A stretch of 64,000 bases of DNA from Tistrella mobilis (lineage in GTDB: Bacteria > Pseudomonadota > Alphaproteobacteria > Tistrellales > Tistrellaceae). Positions 1 through 9,700 of this stretch are shown piece by piece (positions within the stretch are counted from its first letter, which is position 1; the number at the start of each line of letters is the position of its first letter). The position numbers and the translations under genes are program-made. The stretch covers positions 62,001 through 126,000 of the forward strand of contig NZ_JBBIAB010000006.1 in assembly GCF_039634785.1 (NCBI RefSeq), in the 5' to 3' direction. The notes under the pieces were generated by a model that was given only the letters and a program-made list of their open reading frames with translations, was not told where the DNA came from and ran no database searches.

Positions 1-2
1 AT

Positions 3-500
3 CTGGTGATCTCCAGCCTGGGCAAGAACCCGGAGCGCGAGGCGGTGATCGACTTCACCAATGCCTATGCGCCGTTCTACAACGGCGTTTTCGGCCCGGC
101 CGATCTGAAGATCGCGGGCGCCGCCGATCTGGCCGGCCATACGGTGGGCGTCACCCGCGGTGCGATCGAGGATCTGGAGCTGTCCAAGATCGCCCCCGCC
201 GAGGCCACCATCCGCCGCTACGAGGACAATAACGGCACCATCCAGGCCTTCCTGTCGGGACAGGTGGAACTGGTGGCGACCGGCAATGTGGTTGCGGCCG
301 CCATCCTTGAGCGCAATCCCCGCACCCGGCCCGAGCCCAAATTCCTGATCAAGAACTCGCCCTGCTATATCGGCGTCGCGAAGGGGGAGACGGCGCTGGT
401 CGCGAAGGTGAACGAGATCATCGCCGCCGCCAGGGCCGACGGCCGGCTGTCGAAGATTTCGGAAACCTGGCTGGGGGCGCCGCTGCCGGCGGATCTCTGA
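3..500 (+). CDS. Amino-acid ABC transporter substrate-binding protein (3' part)
   Basis: This is the C-terminal 165 residues of a periplasmic solute-binding protein of the polar amino-acid type (SBP_bac_3 fold). The 5' end lies outside the window. The frame is open to the left edge, and the first visible residues, L-V-I-S-S-L-G-K-N-P-E-R, match the hinge region of this family. The segment VGVTRGAIEDLEL and the closing ISETWLGAPLP also fit family C-termini. It is followed after 87 bp by two permeases and an ATPase, so it should be the ligand-capturing component of that importer. The exact amino acid cannot be read from this fragment. Signal peptide and N-lobe are not visible. Confidence 0.88.
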   Translation: MVISSLGKNPEREAVIDFTNAYAPFYNGVFGPADLKIAGAADLAGHTVGVTRGAIEDLELSKIAPAEATIRRYEDNNGTIQAFLSGQVELVATGNVVAAAILERNPRTRPEPKFLIKNSPCYIGVAKGETALVAKVNEIIAAARADGRLSKISETWLGAPLPADL

Positions 501-587
501 GGCGGCCGGCGGGGCAAGGGGCCGCCCCCTTGCCCCCAAGCCATGCGGTCTTCCCCATCGGCCCACCCTTCCCGCAAGGGGTAGTCC

Positions 588-1313
588 ATGGCCTATCAGT
601 TTGATTTCACGCCGATCCTGACCTATTCCGACGTGCTGCTCCGCGGGGTGGTGCTGACGGTGGAGCTGATCCTGGTCGGCGGCATTTTCGGCGTGCTGCT
701 GGGCATTCTGTGTGCCTGGGCGCGATCGGAGCGCATACCGGTGGCGGCGGGGATCGTGGCCGCCTATGTCGAGCTGATCCGCAACACGCCGTTCATCGTG
801 CAGCTGTTCTTCATCTTCTTCGGCCTGCCCGCGGCGGGTGTGCGGCTGGGCGAGGTGGAGGCGGCGATGATCGCCATGGTGGTCAATCTGGGCGCCTATT
901 CGGCCGAGATCATCCGCGCCGGCATTCAGGCCGTGCCCAGGGGGCAGTGGGAGGCGGCGGCGAGCCTGGGCATGACCCGGGCGGAATGCTTCCGCCATGT
1001 CGTGCTGGTGCCGGCGCTGCGCAAGATCTGGCCGGCGCTGTCCAGCCAGATCGTCATCGTGATGCTGGGCTCGTCGGTCTGCTCGCAGATCGCGGCCGAA
1101 GAGTTGAGCTTCGCCGCCAATTTCATCCAGTCGCGCAGCTTCCGCGCCTTCGAGGCCTATCTGGCTGCGACCGCGATCTATCTGGGCCTCGCCATCCTGA
1201 CCCGGATGATCCTGCGCCGGCTGGGCGACCGGCTGCTCTACCGCGCCGCGCGCCATGCGGCCCTGAGCGCCGGCCGGGCGGCGGCCGCCACCGGAGGTGC
1301 GGTCCATGGTTGA
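588..1313 (+). CDS. Amino-acid ABC transporter permease 1 (HisM/GlnP type)
   Basis: Inner-membrane permease of a polar amino-acid importer, 241 aa. It has several hydrophobic segments (for example residues about 21-43 and 70-83) and the cytoplasmic EAA loop starting near residue 122 (WEAAASLGMT), which docks on the ATPase. The motif ELIRNTPFIVQLFFIFFGLP near residues 62-81 is characteristic of HisM/GlnP permeases. The ATG at 588 follows an AAGGGG ribosome-binding site. The 3' end overlaps the next permease by 8 nt, so the two are translationally coupled. It probably forms a heterodimer with that permease. Confidence 0.93.
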   Translation: MAYQFDFTPILTYSDVLLRGVVLTVELILVGGIFGVLLGILCAWARSERIPVAAGIVAAYVELIRNTPFIVQLFFIFFGLPAAGVRLGEVEAAMIAMVVNLGAYSAEIIRAGIQAVPRGQWEAAASLGMTRAECFRHVVLVPALRKIWPALSSQIVIVMLGSSVCSQIAAEELSFAANFIQSRSFRAFEAYLAATAIYLGLAILTRMILRRLGDRLLYRAARHAALSAGRAAAATGGAVHG

Positions 1314-1956
1314 GTTCGGCACGCTCGACATCCTGCGCAACCTGATCGATGCCGCGCTCTGGACCGTGGTGCTGTCGGTGATCGCCTTTGCCGGCGGCGC
1401 CCTGGTCGGGCTGGTGGCGCTGTTCGCCCTGGTCTCGGGCCGGCGCCTGCCGGCCATGCTGGCGCGCGGCTATGTCGAGGCCTTCCAGGGCACGCCGCTG
1501 CTGATGCAGCTGTTCCTGATCTTCTTCGGCCTGCCGCTGGCGGGGATCGAGGTGTCGGCCTGGACGGCGGCGATCGTGTCGCTGGTGCTGTTCACCGGCG
1601 CCTTCCTGGCCGAGATCTGGCGCGGCTGCGTGGAGGCGGTGCCCAAGGGCCAGTCCGAGGCCGCCCAGGCGCTGGCCATGTCTTATGTGGAGCGCATGCG
1701 CTGGGTGATCCTGCCCCAGGCGATGCGGATCGCGGTGCCGCCCACGGTCGGCTTCTCGGTCCAGGTGGTCAAGGGCACGGCGCTGACCTCGATCATCGGT
1801 TTCGTGGAACTGGCCAAGGCCGGGACCATGATCGCCAATGCCACCTTCGAGCCCTTCACCGTTTACGGCTTCGTGGCGCTGATCTATTTCGCGCTCTGCT
1901 ACCCGCTGTCATTCGCCGCCCGCCGGCTGGAAAGGAGGCTTCATGTCGCCCGCTGA
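1306..1956 (+). CDS. Amino-acid ABC transporter permease 2 (HisM/GlnP type)
   Basis: Second inner-membrane permease, 216 aa, homologous to its upstream neighbour. It carries the same signature (YVEAFQGTPLLMQLFLIFFGLP) and an EAA loop (SEAAQALAMSYVERMRWVILPQA). I chose ATG 1306 over an in-frame GTG at 1297 because a GGAGG ribosome-binding site at 1293-1297 sits 8 nt before the ATG and would overlap the GTG. The gene overlaps the preceding permease by 8 nt and the following ATPase by 14 nt, which indicates a tight operon. Confidence 0.92.
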   Translation: MVEFGTLDILRNLIDAALWTVVLSVIAFAGGALVGLVALFALVSGRRLPAMLARGYVEAFQGTPLLMQLFLIFFGLPLAGIEVSAWTAAIVSLVLFTGAFLAEIWRGCVEAVPKGQSEAAQALAMSYVERMRWVILPQAMRIAVPPTVGFSVQVVKGTALTSIIGFVELAKAGTMIANATFEPFTVYGFVALIYFALCYPLSFAARRLERRLHVAR

Positions 1957-2695
1957 TCAGACGCGGCCGCTGGTCGAACTGGCCGGCATCCGCAAGAGTT
2001 TCGGCCTGGTCGAGGTGCTGAAGGGGGTCGATCTTTCGGTCGAAGAGGGCCGGGTGGTGGCGCTGATCGGCCGCAGCGGATCGGGCAAGAGCACCTTGCT
2101 GCGGATCATCAACGGCCTGGAACGGCCGACCGACGGCGTGGTCACGGTGGATGGCGAACGCGCCGACGGCCGCGAGAGCGAGCGGGAGCTGAAGGCGCTG
2201 CGGCTGAAGGTCGGCATGGTCTTTCAGCAGTTCAACCTGTTCCCGCATCTCTCGGCCGGCGGCAACGTCATGCTGTCGCTGAAGGTGGTAAAGAAGATGG
2301 GCACGGCCGAGGCCGAGGCGGTGGCGCGCGAGATGCTGGCCAAGGTCGGCCTCGCCGATCGCTTCGATCACACGCCCGATCAGCTGTCGGGCGGCCAGCA
2401 GCAGCGCGTGGCGATCGCCCGGGCGCTGGCGATGCGGCCCAAAGTGCTGCTCTGCGACGAGATCACCTCGGCGCTCGACCCCGAACTCGTCGCCGAGGTG
2501 CTGGCGGTGGTCCGCAGGCTGGCCGAAGAGGGCATGACCCTGGTGATGGTCACCCACGAGATGCGTTTCGCCCGCGAGGTCTGCGACGAGCTGGTGTTCA
2601 TGCATCAGGGCCGGATTCACGAGCGCGGTGCGCCTGCCGAACTGTTCGCTGCGCAGCGGACGCCGGAGCTGGCGGCCTTCATCGGCGGACACTGA
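1943..2695 (+). CDS. Amino-acid ABC transporter ATP-binding protein
   Basis: Cytoplasmic ATPase of the polar amino-acid importer, 250 aa, a normal length for the GlnQ/HisP group. Walker A is GRSGSGKST (residues 43-51), the Q-loop is in VFQQFNLFPH, the ABC signature is LSGGQQQRVAIARAL, and Walker B is VLLCDEITSALD followed by the switch His in MVTHEM. An AAAGGAGG ribosome-binding site precedes ATG 1943. With the binding protein and the two permeases it makes a complete importer; the substrate is undetermined. Confidence 0.94.
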   Translation: MSPADQTRPLVELAGIRKSFGLVEVLKGVDLSVEEGRVVALIGRSGSGKSTLLRIINGLERPTDGVVTVDGERADGRESERELKALRLKVGMVFQQFNLFPHLSAGGNVMLSLKVVKKMGTAEAEAVAREMLAKVGLADRFDHTPDQLSGGQQQRVAIARALAMRPKVLLCDEITSALDPELVAEVLAVVRRLAEEGMTLVMVTHEMRFAREVCDELVFMHQGRIHERGAPAELFAAQRTPELAAFIGGH

Positions 2696-2877
2696 ACGCG
2701 AAGACTGTTTATCATAAGAAACCATTGAGAGAAATCGCTGATCTGGACAAGATAGGGCAGCTTTCCTGAATATTCTGCAGGCATTGCGGCGCTTCGTCGC
2801 AAGTTCAGGCCCTTAACGCATTCTTCATCGCCCGCACACCAAGATGCTGCGCAGGTTCACACCATCAACAGGCGCGC

Positions 2878-4401
2878 ATGATGTTCTGGCGGAAGAATGA
2901 CGGTATCGAAGGAGCCGACGGAGAAGCGGCTCGTCAGATGGAGCTTCTCGGCCGGTATGCCGGCGTGGGATTGTGGGACGCGGTGCTCTATCAGGGCGAC
3001 GCGATGCACGCCAAGGCCTCGTGGCACTTCTCGGACGAGTTCCGCCGGCTGGTCGGCTTCGCCCATGGCGACCGGCAGGGTTTTCCCGACAAGGTGCAGT
3101 CATGGTCCGACCGGCTGCATCCCGACGATTCAGGCTATACGTTCGAGGCCTTCGCCGCCTGCCTGAACGACAAGAGCGGGCGCACCGGTTACGACGTCAC
3201 CTATCGGCTGAAGATGAAGGACGGCGCCTGGCGCTGGTTCCGCGCGGTGGGCGGCGTGGCCCGCGATGCCCAGGGCAACCCGCTGCGCGCCTGCGGTTCG
3301 CTGATCGACGTGCATGACCAGAAGGTGGATGTCGAGCGCATGGCCCTGCTGGCGCGCCATGCCGGTATCGGCCTCTGGGACGCCCAGCTTTACGAGGGTG
3401 ACGCCATGCACCCGAAGGCGCAGTGGCGTTTCTCGGGCGAATTCCGCCGGCTGGTGGGCTTCGACCGCGAGGATCTGACCGGCTTCCCCGACAAGGTGAA
3501 TGCCTGGTCGGACCGCCTGCACCCCGAGGATTCCGGCCATACCTTCGATGCTTTCGGCGCCTGCCTGAACGACCGCAGCGGCCGCACCGGCTATGACGTC
3601 GCCTATCGGCTGAAGATGAAGGACGGCAGCTATCGCTGGTTCAAGGCGATCGGCGGCGTGGCCCGCGACCCCCAGGGCAACCCGCTGCGCGCCTGCGGTT
3701 CGCTGATCGACATCCACGCCCAGAAGATGGCCGAGCTTGAGAACGAGCGCGCCGAGGCCAATCGCCGCAAGGGCATCCACGACATCGCCGACACGCTCTC
3801 GGCCCGGGTCGGCAGTTCGGCCGATCGGGCGACCGCCAATACCCAGGTGGTGGCGACCGCGACCGAGGAACTTTCGGCGTCGGTGGGCGAGATTGCCGCC
3901 CGCTCCAGCGCGGCCGCCAATGCGTCGGCCACCGCGGCGAACGAGGCGGCGCGCACCAACGACACGGTTCAGGCGCTGGTTTCGGCCGGCGAGCGGATCG
4001 GCGTGGTCATCAAGCTGATCAACAACATCGCCAGCCAGACCAATCTTCTGGCGCTGAACGCCACCATCGAGGCCGCCCGCGCCGGCGAGGCCGGCAAGGG
4101 CTTCGCGGTCGTCGCGGGCGAGGTGAAGAACCTGGCCCAGCAGACCGCCTCGGCCACCGACGAAATCGTCGAACAGATCGCCTCGGTCCAGCGCGAGGCC
4201 GCCCGCACGGTGGACGCGATCCACGCCATCTCGGCCGCGATCGGCGAGGTCCAGACCATCTCGGCCTCGATCGCCTCGGCGGTGGCCCAGCAGGACGCGG
4301 CCGCGCGCGAGATTTCCGCCAGCATCACCCAGGTCGCCCGTGATGTGGGCGACGTGTCGGAAAATGTCGGCGCGGTGACCCGGCAGCTTCGGGCCGGGTA
4401 A
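2878..4401 (+). CDS. Soluble methyl-accepting chemotaxis protein with two tandem PAS domains
   Basis: Chemoreceptor-type signalling protein, 507 aa. No transmembrane segment or periplasmic domain is visible, so it should sense an intracellular signal. Residues about 21-154 and 155-288 are two near-identical PAS modules (period 134 residues), each with GLWDA, RLVGF, GFPDKV, WSDRLHP and RACGSLID motifs. Residues about 290-507 form the MCP coiled-coil signalling domain. Its hairpin tip, containing [20 protein letters not shown], binds CheA/CheW. No che genes are nearby, so it probably feeds a chemotaxis array encoded elsewhere. The ligand or cofactor is unknown; PAS domains of this type often bind haem or flavin, which I cannot establish here. 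Confidence 0.9.
   Translation: MMFWRKNDGIEGADGEAARQMELLGRYAGVGLWDAVLYQGDAMHAKASWHFSDEFRRLVGFAHGDRQGFPDKVQSWSDRLHPDDSGYTFEAFAACLNDKSGRTGYDVTYRLKMKDGAWRWFRAVGGVARDAQGNPLRACGSLIDVHDQKVDVERMALLARHAGIGLWDAQLYEGDAMHPKAQWRFSGEFRRLVGFDREDLTGFPDKVNAWSDRLHPEDSGHTFDAFGACLNDRSGRTGYDVAYRLKMKDGSYRWFKAIGGVARDPQGNPLRACGSLIDIHAQKMAELENERAEANRRKGIHDIADTLSARVGSSADRATANTQVVATATEELSASVGEIAARSSAAANASATAANEAARTNDTVQALVSAGERIGVVIKLINNIASQTNLLALNATIEAARAGEAGKGFAVVAGEVKNLAQQTASATDEIVEQIASVQREAARTVDAIHAISAAIGEVQTISASIASAVAQQDAAAREISASITQVARDVGDVSENVGAVTRQLRAG
2938..3741 (+). repeat. 402-bp tandem intragenic duplication (PAS module)
   Basis: Two head-to-tail units, 2938-3339 and 3340-3741, encode the duplicated PAS modules of the chemoreceptor. 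A 39-bp stretch is identical in both (3271-3309 and 3673-3711), exactly 402 bp apart. Silent sites there are unchanged, so the duplication is recent or maintained by gene conversion. Confidence 0.9.
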
Positions 4402-4435
4402 GCGGAGGGGCGGAGGCCCAGGAACGGACGGAATG

Positions 4436-4470
4436 CCGCCGGGGAGGGGACTCTCCGGCGGTTTTTCTTT
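4436..4470 (+). terminator. Rho-independent terminator after the chemoreceptor gene
   Basis: An 11-bp stem (4436-4446 pairing with 4451-4461, one G-T pair) closes a four-base GGGA loop and is followed by TTTTTCTTT. It lies 35 nt after the chemoreceptor stop codon and separates that gene from the toxin-antitoxin pair. Confidence 0.88.
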
Positions 4471-4510
4471 GGGGTGGATGACGTGGGGGAGGCTGCCCCT
4501 TGACGGAAAG

Positions 4511-4542
4511 TACTGATCCCCATAACTCTTTGAGTGTCAGTA
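4511..4542 (+). promoter_or_regulatory. Inverted repeat upstream of the antitoxin gene (candidate autoregulatory operator)
   Basis: TACTGA at 4511-4516 is mirrored by TCAGTA at 4537-4542, just downstream of a TTGACG (4500-4505) that could serve as a -35 element. Phd/YefM antitoxins repress their own promoters through palindromes, so this position suits an operator. The arms are only 6 bp, so this is tentative. Confidence 0.4.
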
Positions 4543-4563
4543 ATTTCAGGCCTGGGTCGTGAC

Positions 4564-4821
4564 ATGCTGAAAGTCAGTGCGCTGGAGTTTCAGCGGGACC
4601 TTGCCCGCTATCAGGACGCGGCGCATACGCAGCCGGTGGTGATCACCAGTCATGGCCGGGAGAATACCGTTCTGATCTCGGCAGAAGAATATCATCGGCT
4701 GAAACGCCGCGACCGTCAGGTGATGGGGCCGGCAGATTTTACCGATGCGGACATCGCCGCGCTGGAAGCCTCTCGCCCGCCGCTATCGTCGCGACTTTAC
4801 GATGACGAGCTGTCCGACTGA
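4564..4821 (+). CDS. Phd/YefM-family antitoxin
   Basis: Small protein of 85 aa with the N-terminal Phd/YefM pattern: VSALEFQRDLARYQDAA, then PVVITSHGRENTVLISAEEYHRLK. These antitoxins bind DNA through the N-terminal fold and neutralise the toxin with the C-terminal tail. ATG 4564 was chosen; an in-frame GTG at 4534 would add ten residues and falls inside the candidate operator. The stop codon is two nucleotides before the start of a PemK-like toxin gene, the usual order of such modules. Confidence 0.82.
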   Translation: MLKVSALEFQRDLARYQDAAHTQPVVITSHGRENTVLISAEEYHRLKRRDRQVMGPADFTDADIAALEASRPPLSSRLYDDELSD

Positions 4822-4823
4822 CC

Positions 4824-5261
4824 ATGGCCTTCCCCGCGCCGGTTCAGGGGCTCGTCATCCGCTACAGTTATCTCTGGCGTCGGGAACAGGCGCGCGGGCA
4901 GGAAGAGGGCGTGAAGGATCGTCCCTGTGCCGTCATTCTTGCGACCGTTACCCAAGACGGGGAACAGATGGTAACGGTGCTTCCGATCACACATACACCG
5001 CCCGCCGATCCACATTCAGCCGTCGAAATCCCGGCGCGTACGAAAACTCGTCTGCGGCTTGACGACGAGCGCTCATGGGTGGTGCTGACCGAAGCCAATC
5101 GGTTCATCTGGCCGGGGCCGGATCTGCGGCCCCTTCGTACGGGCGATGCGGCCAGCATCGTCTACGGACAGCTCCCCTATGGTCTCATGGACGAGATCCG
5201 TACCCGTTTCATCGCCCTGTTGAAGGCAAGCCACAGCCGGATCGTTCAGCGCACGGAGTGA
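4824..5261 (+). CDS. PemK/MazF-like toxin (putative)
   Basis: 145-aa protein starting 2 nt after the antitoxin stop codon. The pattern GLVIRYSYLW, then KDRPCAVILA, VTVLPITHTPP, ERSWVVLTEANRFIWPGPDL resembles the PemK/MazF beta-barrel, where the KxRPxxVI strand lies near the RNase active site. It is longer than classical MazF (about 110 aa) and belongs to a divergent group I recognise from alphaproteobacterial genomes. Antitoxin first, toxin second and the 2-nt spacing support a type II toxin-antitoxin module. RNase activity is inferred from family only. Confidence 0.7.
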   Translation: MAFPAPVQGLVIRYSYLWRREQARGQEEGVKDRPCAVILATVTQDGEQMVTVLPITHTPPADPHSAVEIPARTKTRLRLDDERSWVVLTEANRFIWPGPDLRPLRTGDAASIVYGQLPYGLMDEIRTRFIALLKASHSRIVQRTE

Positions 5262-5530
5262 AGCGGGCCCGTGCCTCTGCCGCTGCCCGCCTGTGCCTCA
5301 CTGTAGATGCGCTTGATCCACGCACCCGCAAGGGGTGCGACGTGTGCCTGGGGTTCGCGGAAATCGGGGCCGATGGGGCCATGATCACCCGGGGGTGGGG
5401 TGGTTGCAAGGGGGATATCTGCGGGGCGCGCGCGGGGCAGGGGGAACCGGTGGGGTCGGGCGTGGTTCGGGTGGCGGGTGGGCGGATGTCTGCCCATATG
5501 ATAATGCGCCACAGCAGCAGGAGCCGGATC

Positions 5531-6949
<1,419 letters not shown>

Positions 6950-6971
6950 GCCCCCCGTCAGACCGCCCCCC

Positions 6972-7442
6972 TCACACGGGCAGTTCGGTGGTCGACAGGA
7001 TTTCTTTGAGCACGAAGAAGGTGCGGATCTGGCGCACGCCGGGAAGTTTGATGATCTCACCCGCATGCAACTTGTTGAAGCGGGCGAGATCGCGGGTGCG
7101 GAGCAGGAGGAAATAATCCACCTCGCCCGCCACCAGATGGCATTCCAGACAGCCGCTGAGGCTGCGGGCCGCGGTTTCGAAGGCCTCGAAGCTTTCGGGC
7201 GTTGAGCGGTCGAGCACCACGCCCACGAAGACCAGGGTGGTGAGGTCCACCGCCTGCGCATCGACCATGGCGACGGTGCGGCGGATGATGCCGCGCGCCT
7301 TCAGCTTCTCCACCCGCCGCAGACAGGCGGTGGCGCTGAGATTGACCCGCCGGGCCAGTTCCGTGTTGGGCAGATCCGCATCGCGCTGCAACTGGCGCAG
7401 GATGTTGCGGTCGATGCGGTCCAGGCTGTGATCATCCTCCAT
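6972..7442 (-). CDS. acdR: Lrp/AsnC-family regulator, probable AcdR
   Basis: 156-aa regulator with an N-terminal helix-turn-helix (DRIDRNILRQLQRDADLPNTELARRV, written here in part) and a C-terminal ligand-binding RAM domain (residues about 65-150). I chose the ATG at 7442, which gives the normal Lrp length and a start of MEDDHSLDRIDR. It is divergent from acdS. In several ACC-deaminase-containing bacteria an Lrp-type protein, AcdR, sits in this position and activates acdS, so that role is likely. A 7-bp-arm palindrome lies 18 bp upstream of its start. Confidence 0.82.
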   Translation of the reverse strand: MEDDHSLDRIDRNILRQLQRDADLPNTELARRVNLSATACLRRVEKLKARGIIRRTVAMVDAQAVDLTTLVFVGVVLDRSTPESFEAFETAARSLSGCLECHLVAGEVDYFLLLRTRDLARFNKLHAGEIIKLPGVRQIRTFFVLKEILSTTELPV

Positions 7443-7459
7443 GGCGGGCCCTTTCGGAT

Positions 7460-7478
7460 GGCGCAGGAAAACTGCGCC
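7460..7478. promoter_or_regulatory. Palindrome in the acdR-acdS intergenic region (candidate Lrp operator)
   Basis: GGCGCAG at 7460-7466 and CTGCGCC at 7472-7478 flank an A-rich centre (GAAAA). The arms are perfect 7-mers. Lrp-type sites are short palindromes with A/T-rich centres, and the site is 18 bp before the regulator's start codon. A second perfect 12-bp palindrome, ATCGGGCCCGAT, lies at 7541-7552. Confidence 0.5.
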
Positions 7479-7639
7479 TTGGCCGGAAATCATGCAATTC
7501 AGAGCGGCTGATTGTCGAGATGGCGACCGATTGCGCGAAGATCGGGCCCGATAACGCATTTGCCCGAAAACCGGGTCCAGGGGACGATTTCAGGGTGGGC
7601 GGAGGGAGAAGCCCGCAACTTTAACGGGAGGTTCTGATC

Positions 7640-8656
7640 ATGCATCTGGATCGTTTCGCGCGCCATCGCCTGACCTTCGGCCCGACCCCGATCGAGCGGC
7701 TGGACCGGCTGTCGGCGGCGCTGGGCGGGCACGTCACCATCTGGGCCAAGCGGGAGGACTGCAATTCGGGCCTGGCCTTCGGCGGCAACAAGCTGCGCAA
7801 GCTGGAATATCTGGTGCCCGAGGCCCTGGCCCAGGGGGCCGACACGCTGGTCACCATCGGCGGCATCCAGTCCAACCACACCCGCCAGGTGGCGGCGGTG
7901 GCGGCGAAGTTGGGCATGCGCTGCCGGCTGGTGCAGGAAAACTGGGTCGATTATCACGATGCGGTCTATGACCGGGTCGGCAATATTCTGATGAGCCGGA
8001 TTATGGGCGCCGAGGTCGAACTGGTCGATGCCGGCTTCGGCATCTCGTTCAAGGAAAGCTGGGAACAGGCGCTGGAGGATGTCCGCCAGAGGGGCGGCCG
8101 GCCCTATGCCATTCCGGCCGGGGCGTCGGATCATCGCCTGGGCGGGCTGGGCTTCGTGGGCTTCGCCGAGGAGGTGCGGGCACAGGAACGCGAGCTGGGT
8201 GTGCGCTTCGACCATGTCATCGTCTGTTCGGTGACCGGCAGCACCCAGGCCGGCATGGTGGTGGGCTTCGCCGCCGATGGCCGGGCGCGGCAGGTGATCG
8301 GCATCGATGCATCGGCCACGCCCGACGAGACCCATGCCCAGATCCTGCGGATCGCAGAGCGCACCGCCGATCTGGTCGGGCTGGGCCGGCCGGTGACCGC
8401 CGAAGACGTGGTGCTGGAACGCGGCTATGCCTATCCGTCCTATGGCGTGCCGTCGCCCGAGACCAACGACGCGATCCGGCTGGCCGCCCGGACCGAGGGC
8501 ATGATCACCGACCCGGTCTATGAGGGCAAATCCATGCAGGGGATGATCGACCTGATCCGCACCGGCCGGATCCCCGCGGGCGCCAATGTGCTCTATGCCC
8601 ATCTGGGCGGGGTGCCGGCGATCAATGCCTACAGCTTCCAGTATCGCAACGGTTGA
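7640..8656 (+). CDS. acdS: 1-aminocyclopropane-1-carboxylate (ACC) deaminase
   Basis: PLP-dependent cytosolic enzyme that splits ACC, the plant ethylene precursor, into 2-oxobutanoate and ammonia. At 338 aa it is the same length as characterised AcdS. The PLP lysine is Lys51 (GGNKLRK), Ser78 sits in GGIQSNH, and the active-site tyrosine and glutamate are Tyr294 and Glu295 in [10 protein letters not shown]. Leu322 follows in YAHLGG. Glu295 with Leu322 separates true ACC deaminases from the related D-cysteine desulfhydrases, which have other residues there. A GGGAGG ribosome-binding site precedes ATG 7640. The divergent Lrp-type regulator supports ligand-responsive control. The gene suggests association with plants, algae or other ACC sources. 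Confidence 0.95.
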   Translation: MHLDRFARHRLTFGPTPIERLDRLSAALGGHVTIWAKREDCNSGLAFGGNKLRKLEYLVPEALAQGADTLVTIGGIQSNHTRQVAAVAAKLGMRCRLVQENWVDYHDAVYDRVGNILMSRIMGAEVELVDAGFGISFKESWEQALEDVRQRGGRPYAIPAGASDHRLGGLGFVGFAEEVRAQERELGVRFDHVIVCSVTGSTQAGMVVGFAADGRARQVIGIDASATPDETHAQILRIAERTADLVGLGRPVTAEDVVLERGYAYPSYGVPSPETNDAIRLAARTEGMITDPVYEGKSMQGMIDLIRTGRIPAGANVLYAHLGGVPAINAYSFQYRNG

Positions 8657-8660
8657 GGAT

Positions 8661-8700
8661 CAGCCGGGGGCGGCACCGTCGATCATCTGACGGTCGGCTG
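8661..8700. terminator. Hairpin between convergent acdS and ABC-transporter operon
   Basis: ACCGTC (8675-8680) pairs with GACGGT (8689-8694), and the outer arms CAGCCG (8661-8666) and CGGCTG (8695-8700) extend it across a one-sided 8-nt bulge. It fills the gap between two convergent genes but has no T run, so any terminator role is a guess. Confidence 0.3.
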
Positions 8701-8710
8701 CTCCCGCATC

Positions 8711-9700
8711 TCACGCCGCCCTGAGTTCCGGGATCGGCGGTTCCAGTTCTCCGGCATAGTGGCAGGCGACCTGGTGGTCGTCGGGGAAGCGGCGCAGGGC
8801 CGGTTTTTCGGTGCGGCAGCGGTCGGTGGCGAAGGGGCAGCGGCCGGCGAAGCGGCAGCCCGGGGGTGGGTCGATCGGGCTCGGCGGTTCGCCGGTGATG
8901 GTGAAGCGCTCCGCGGGCGCCGTGCCGGCATGGCGTTCCGGCGACAGCGCCGAGGCCATCAGCGACCAGGTATAGGGATGGCGGGCGCTGGCGAAGAGCC
9001 GGCCGGTCGGGGCCTGTTCGACGAATTCGCCCAGATACATCACCGCCACCCGGGTGCAGATGTGCTGTACCACCGCCAGATCGTGCGAGATGAAGACGTA
9101 GGTGAGGCCGCGATCGCGCTGCAGGCCCTTGAGCAGGTTCAGGATCTGGGCCTGGATGGCGACGTCCAGCGCCGAGACCGGCTCGTCGCAGACCACCAGT
9201 TTCGGGCTGGTGACCATGGCCCGCGCGATGCACAGCCGCTGGCGCTGGCCGCCCGAGAACTGGTGCGGGAACAGCCGGCGGGCATCGGGGTGCAGCCCCA
9301 CCTGCCGGAACATGGCGTCGACCTGGCCGTCTCGGTCGGATTTCGCGCCCAGATTCATCAGGTCCAGCGGCTCACGCACTGCCGCACCGGCGCGCAGCCG
9401 CGGGTTCAGCGACGAGAACGGGTCCTGAAACACCATCTGGATCATCGGGCGGAGCCGGCGCAGCGCCTCGCCCGATGCGGTGCCGAGATCATGGCCGTCG
9501 AGGCGGATATGCCCCTCCACCGGATCGACCAGACGCATCAGCGCCCGGGCGGTGGTGGACTTGCCCGAGCCGCTTTCGCCGACGATGCCGAAGCATTCAC
9601 CCTCTGCGACCTGAAAGCTGACCCCGTCGACCGCATGCACGGTCTTGCCCGAAGGCAGGGGGAAATGGACCTTGAGGTCTTCGACCGAAAACAGGCTCAT
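8711..9700 (-). CDS. Peptide-type ABC transporter ATPase 2 (DppF/OppF-like)
   Basis: Cytoplasmic ATPase, 329 aa. Walker A is GESGSGKST (near residue 40), the signature [15 protein letters not shown] and Walker B LVVCDEPVSALD are intact. The C-terminal cysteine-containing extension PPPGCRFAGRCPFATDRCRTEKP is the oligopeptide-transporter C-terminal domain that often coordinates an Fe-S cluster in this family. The start overlaps the stop of the preceding ATPase in an ATGA junction. It is the last gene of a minus-strand unit running from the amidohydrolase at 19.3 kb. The substrate is unknown and need not be a peptide. Confidence 0.92.
   Translation of the reverse strand: MSLFSVEDLKVHFPLPSGKTVHAVDGVSFQVAEGECFGIVGESGSGKSTTARALMRLVDPVEGHIRLDGHDLGTASGEALRRLRPMIQMVFQDPFSSLNPRLRAGAAVREPLDLMNLGAKSDRDGQVDAMFRQVGLHPDARRLFPHQFSGGQRQRLCIARAMVTSPKLVVCDEPVSALDVAIQAQILNLLKGLQRDRGLTYVFISHDLAVVQHICTRVAVMYLGEFVEQAPTGRLFASARHPYTWSLMASALSPERHAGTAPAERFTITGEPPSPIDPPPGCRFAGRCPFATDRCRTEKPALRRFPDDHQVACHYAGELEPPIPELRAA

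Noticed and set aside
2725-2756. TTGAGA/GATAGG as a promoter for the chemoreceptor gene
   Set aside because: The spacer is 20 bp and both hexamers are poor; the A/T-rich leader probably contains a promoter but I cannot place it.
5320-5350. GCACCC/GGGTGC hairpin between the toxin and NADH dehydrogenase genes as terminator
   Set aside because: The stem is only 6 bp, there is no T run, and it is 60 bp or more after the toxin stop.
7640-8656. D-cysteine desulfhydrase instead of ACC deaminase
   Set aside because: Glu295 and Leu322, which distinguish ACC deaminases, are present.
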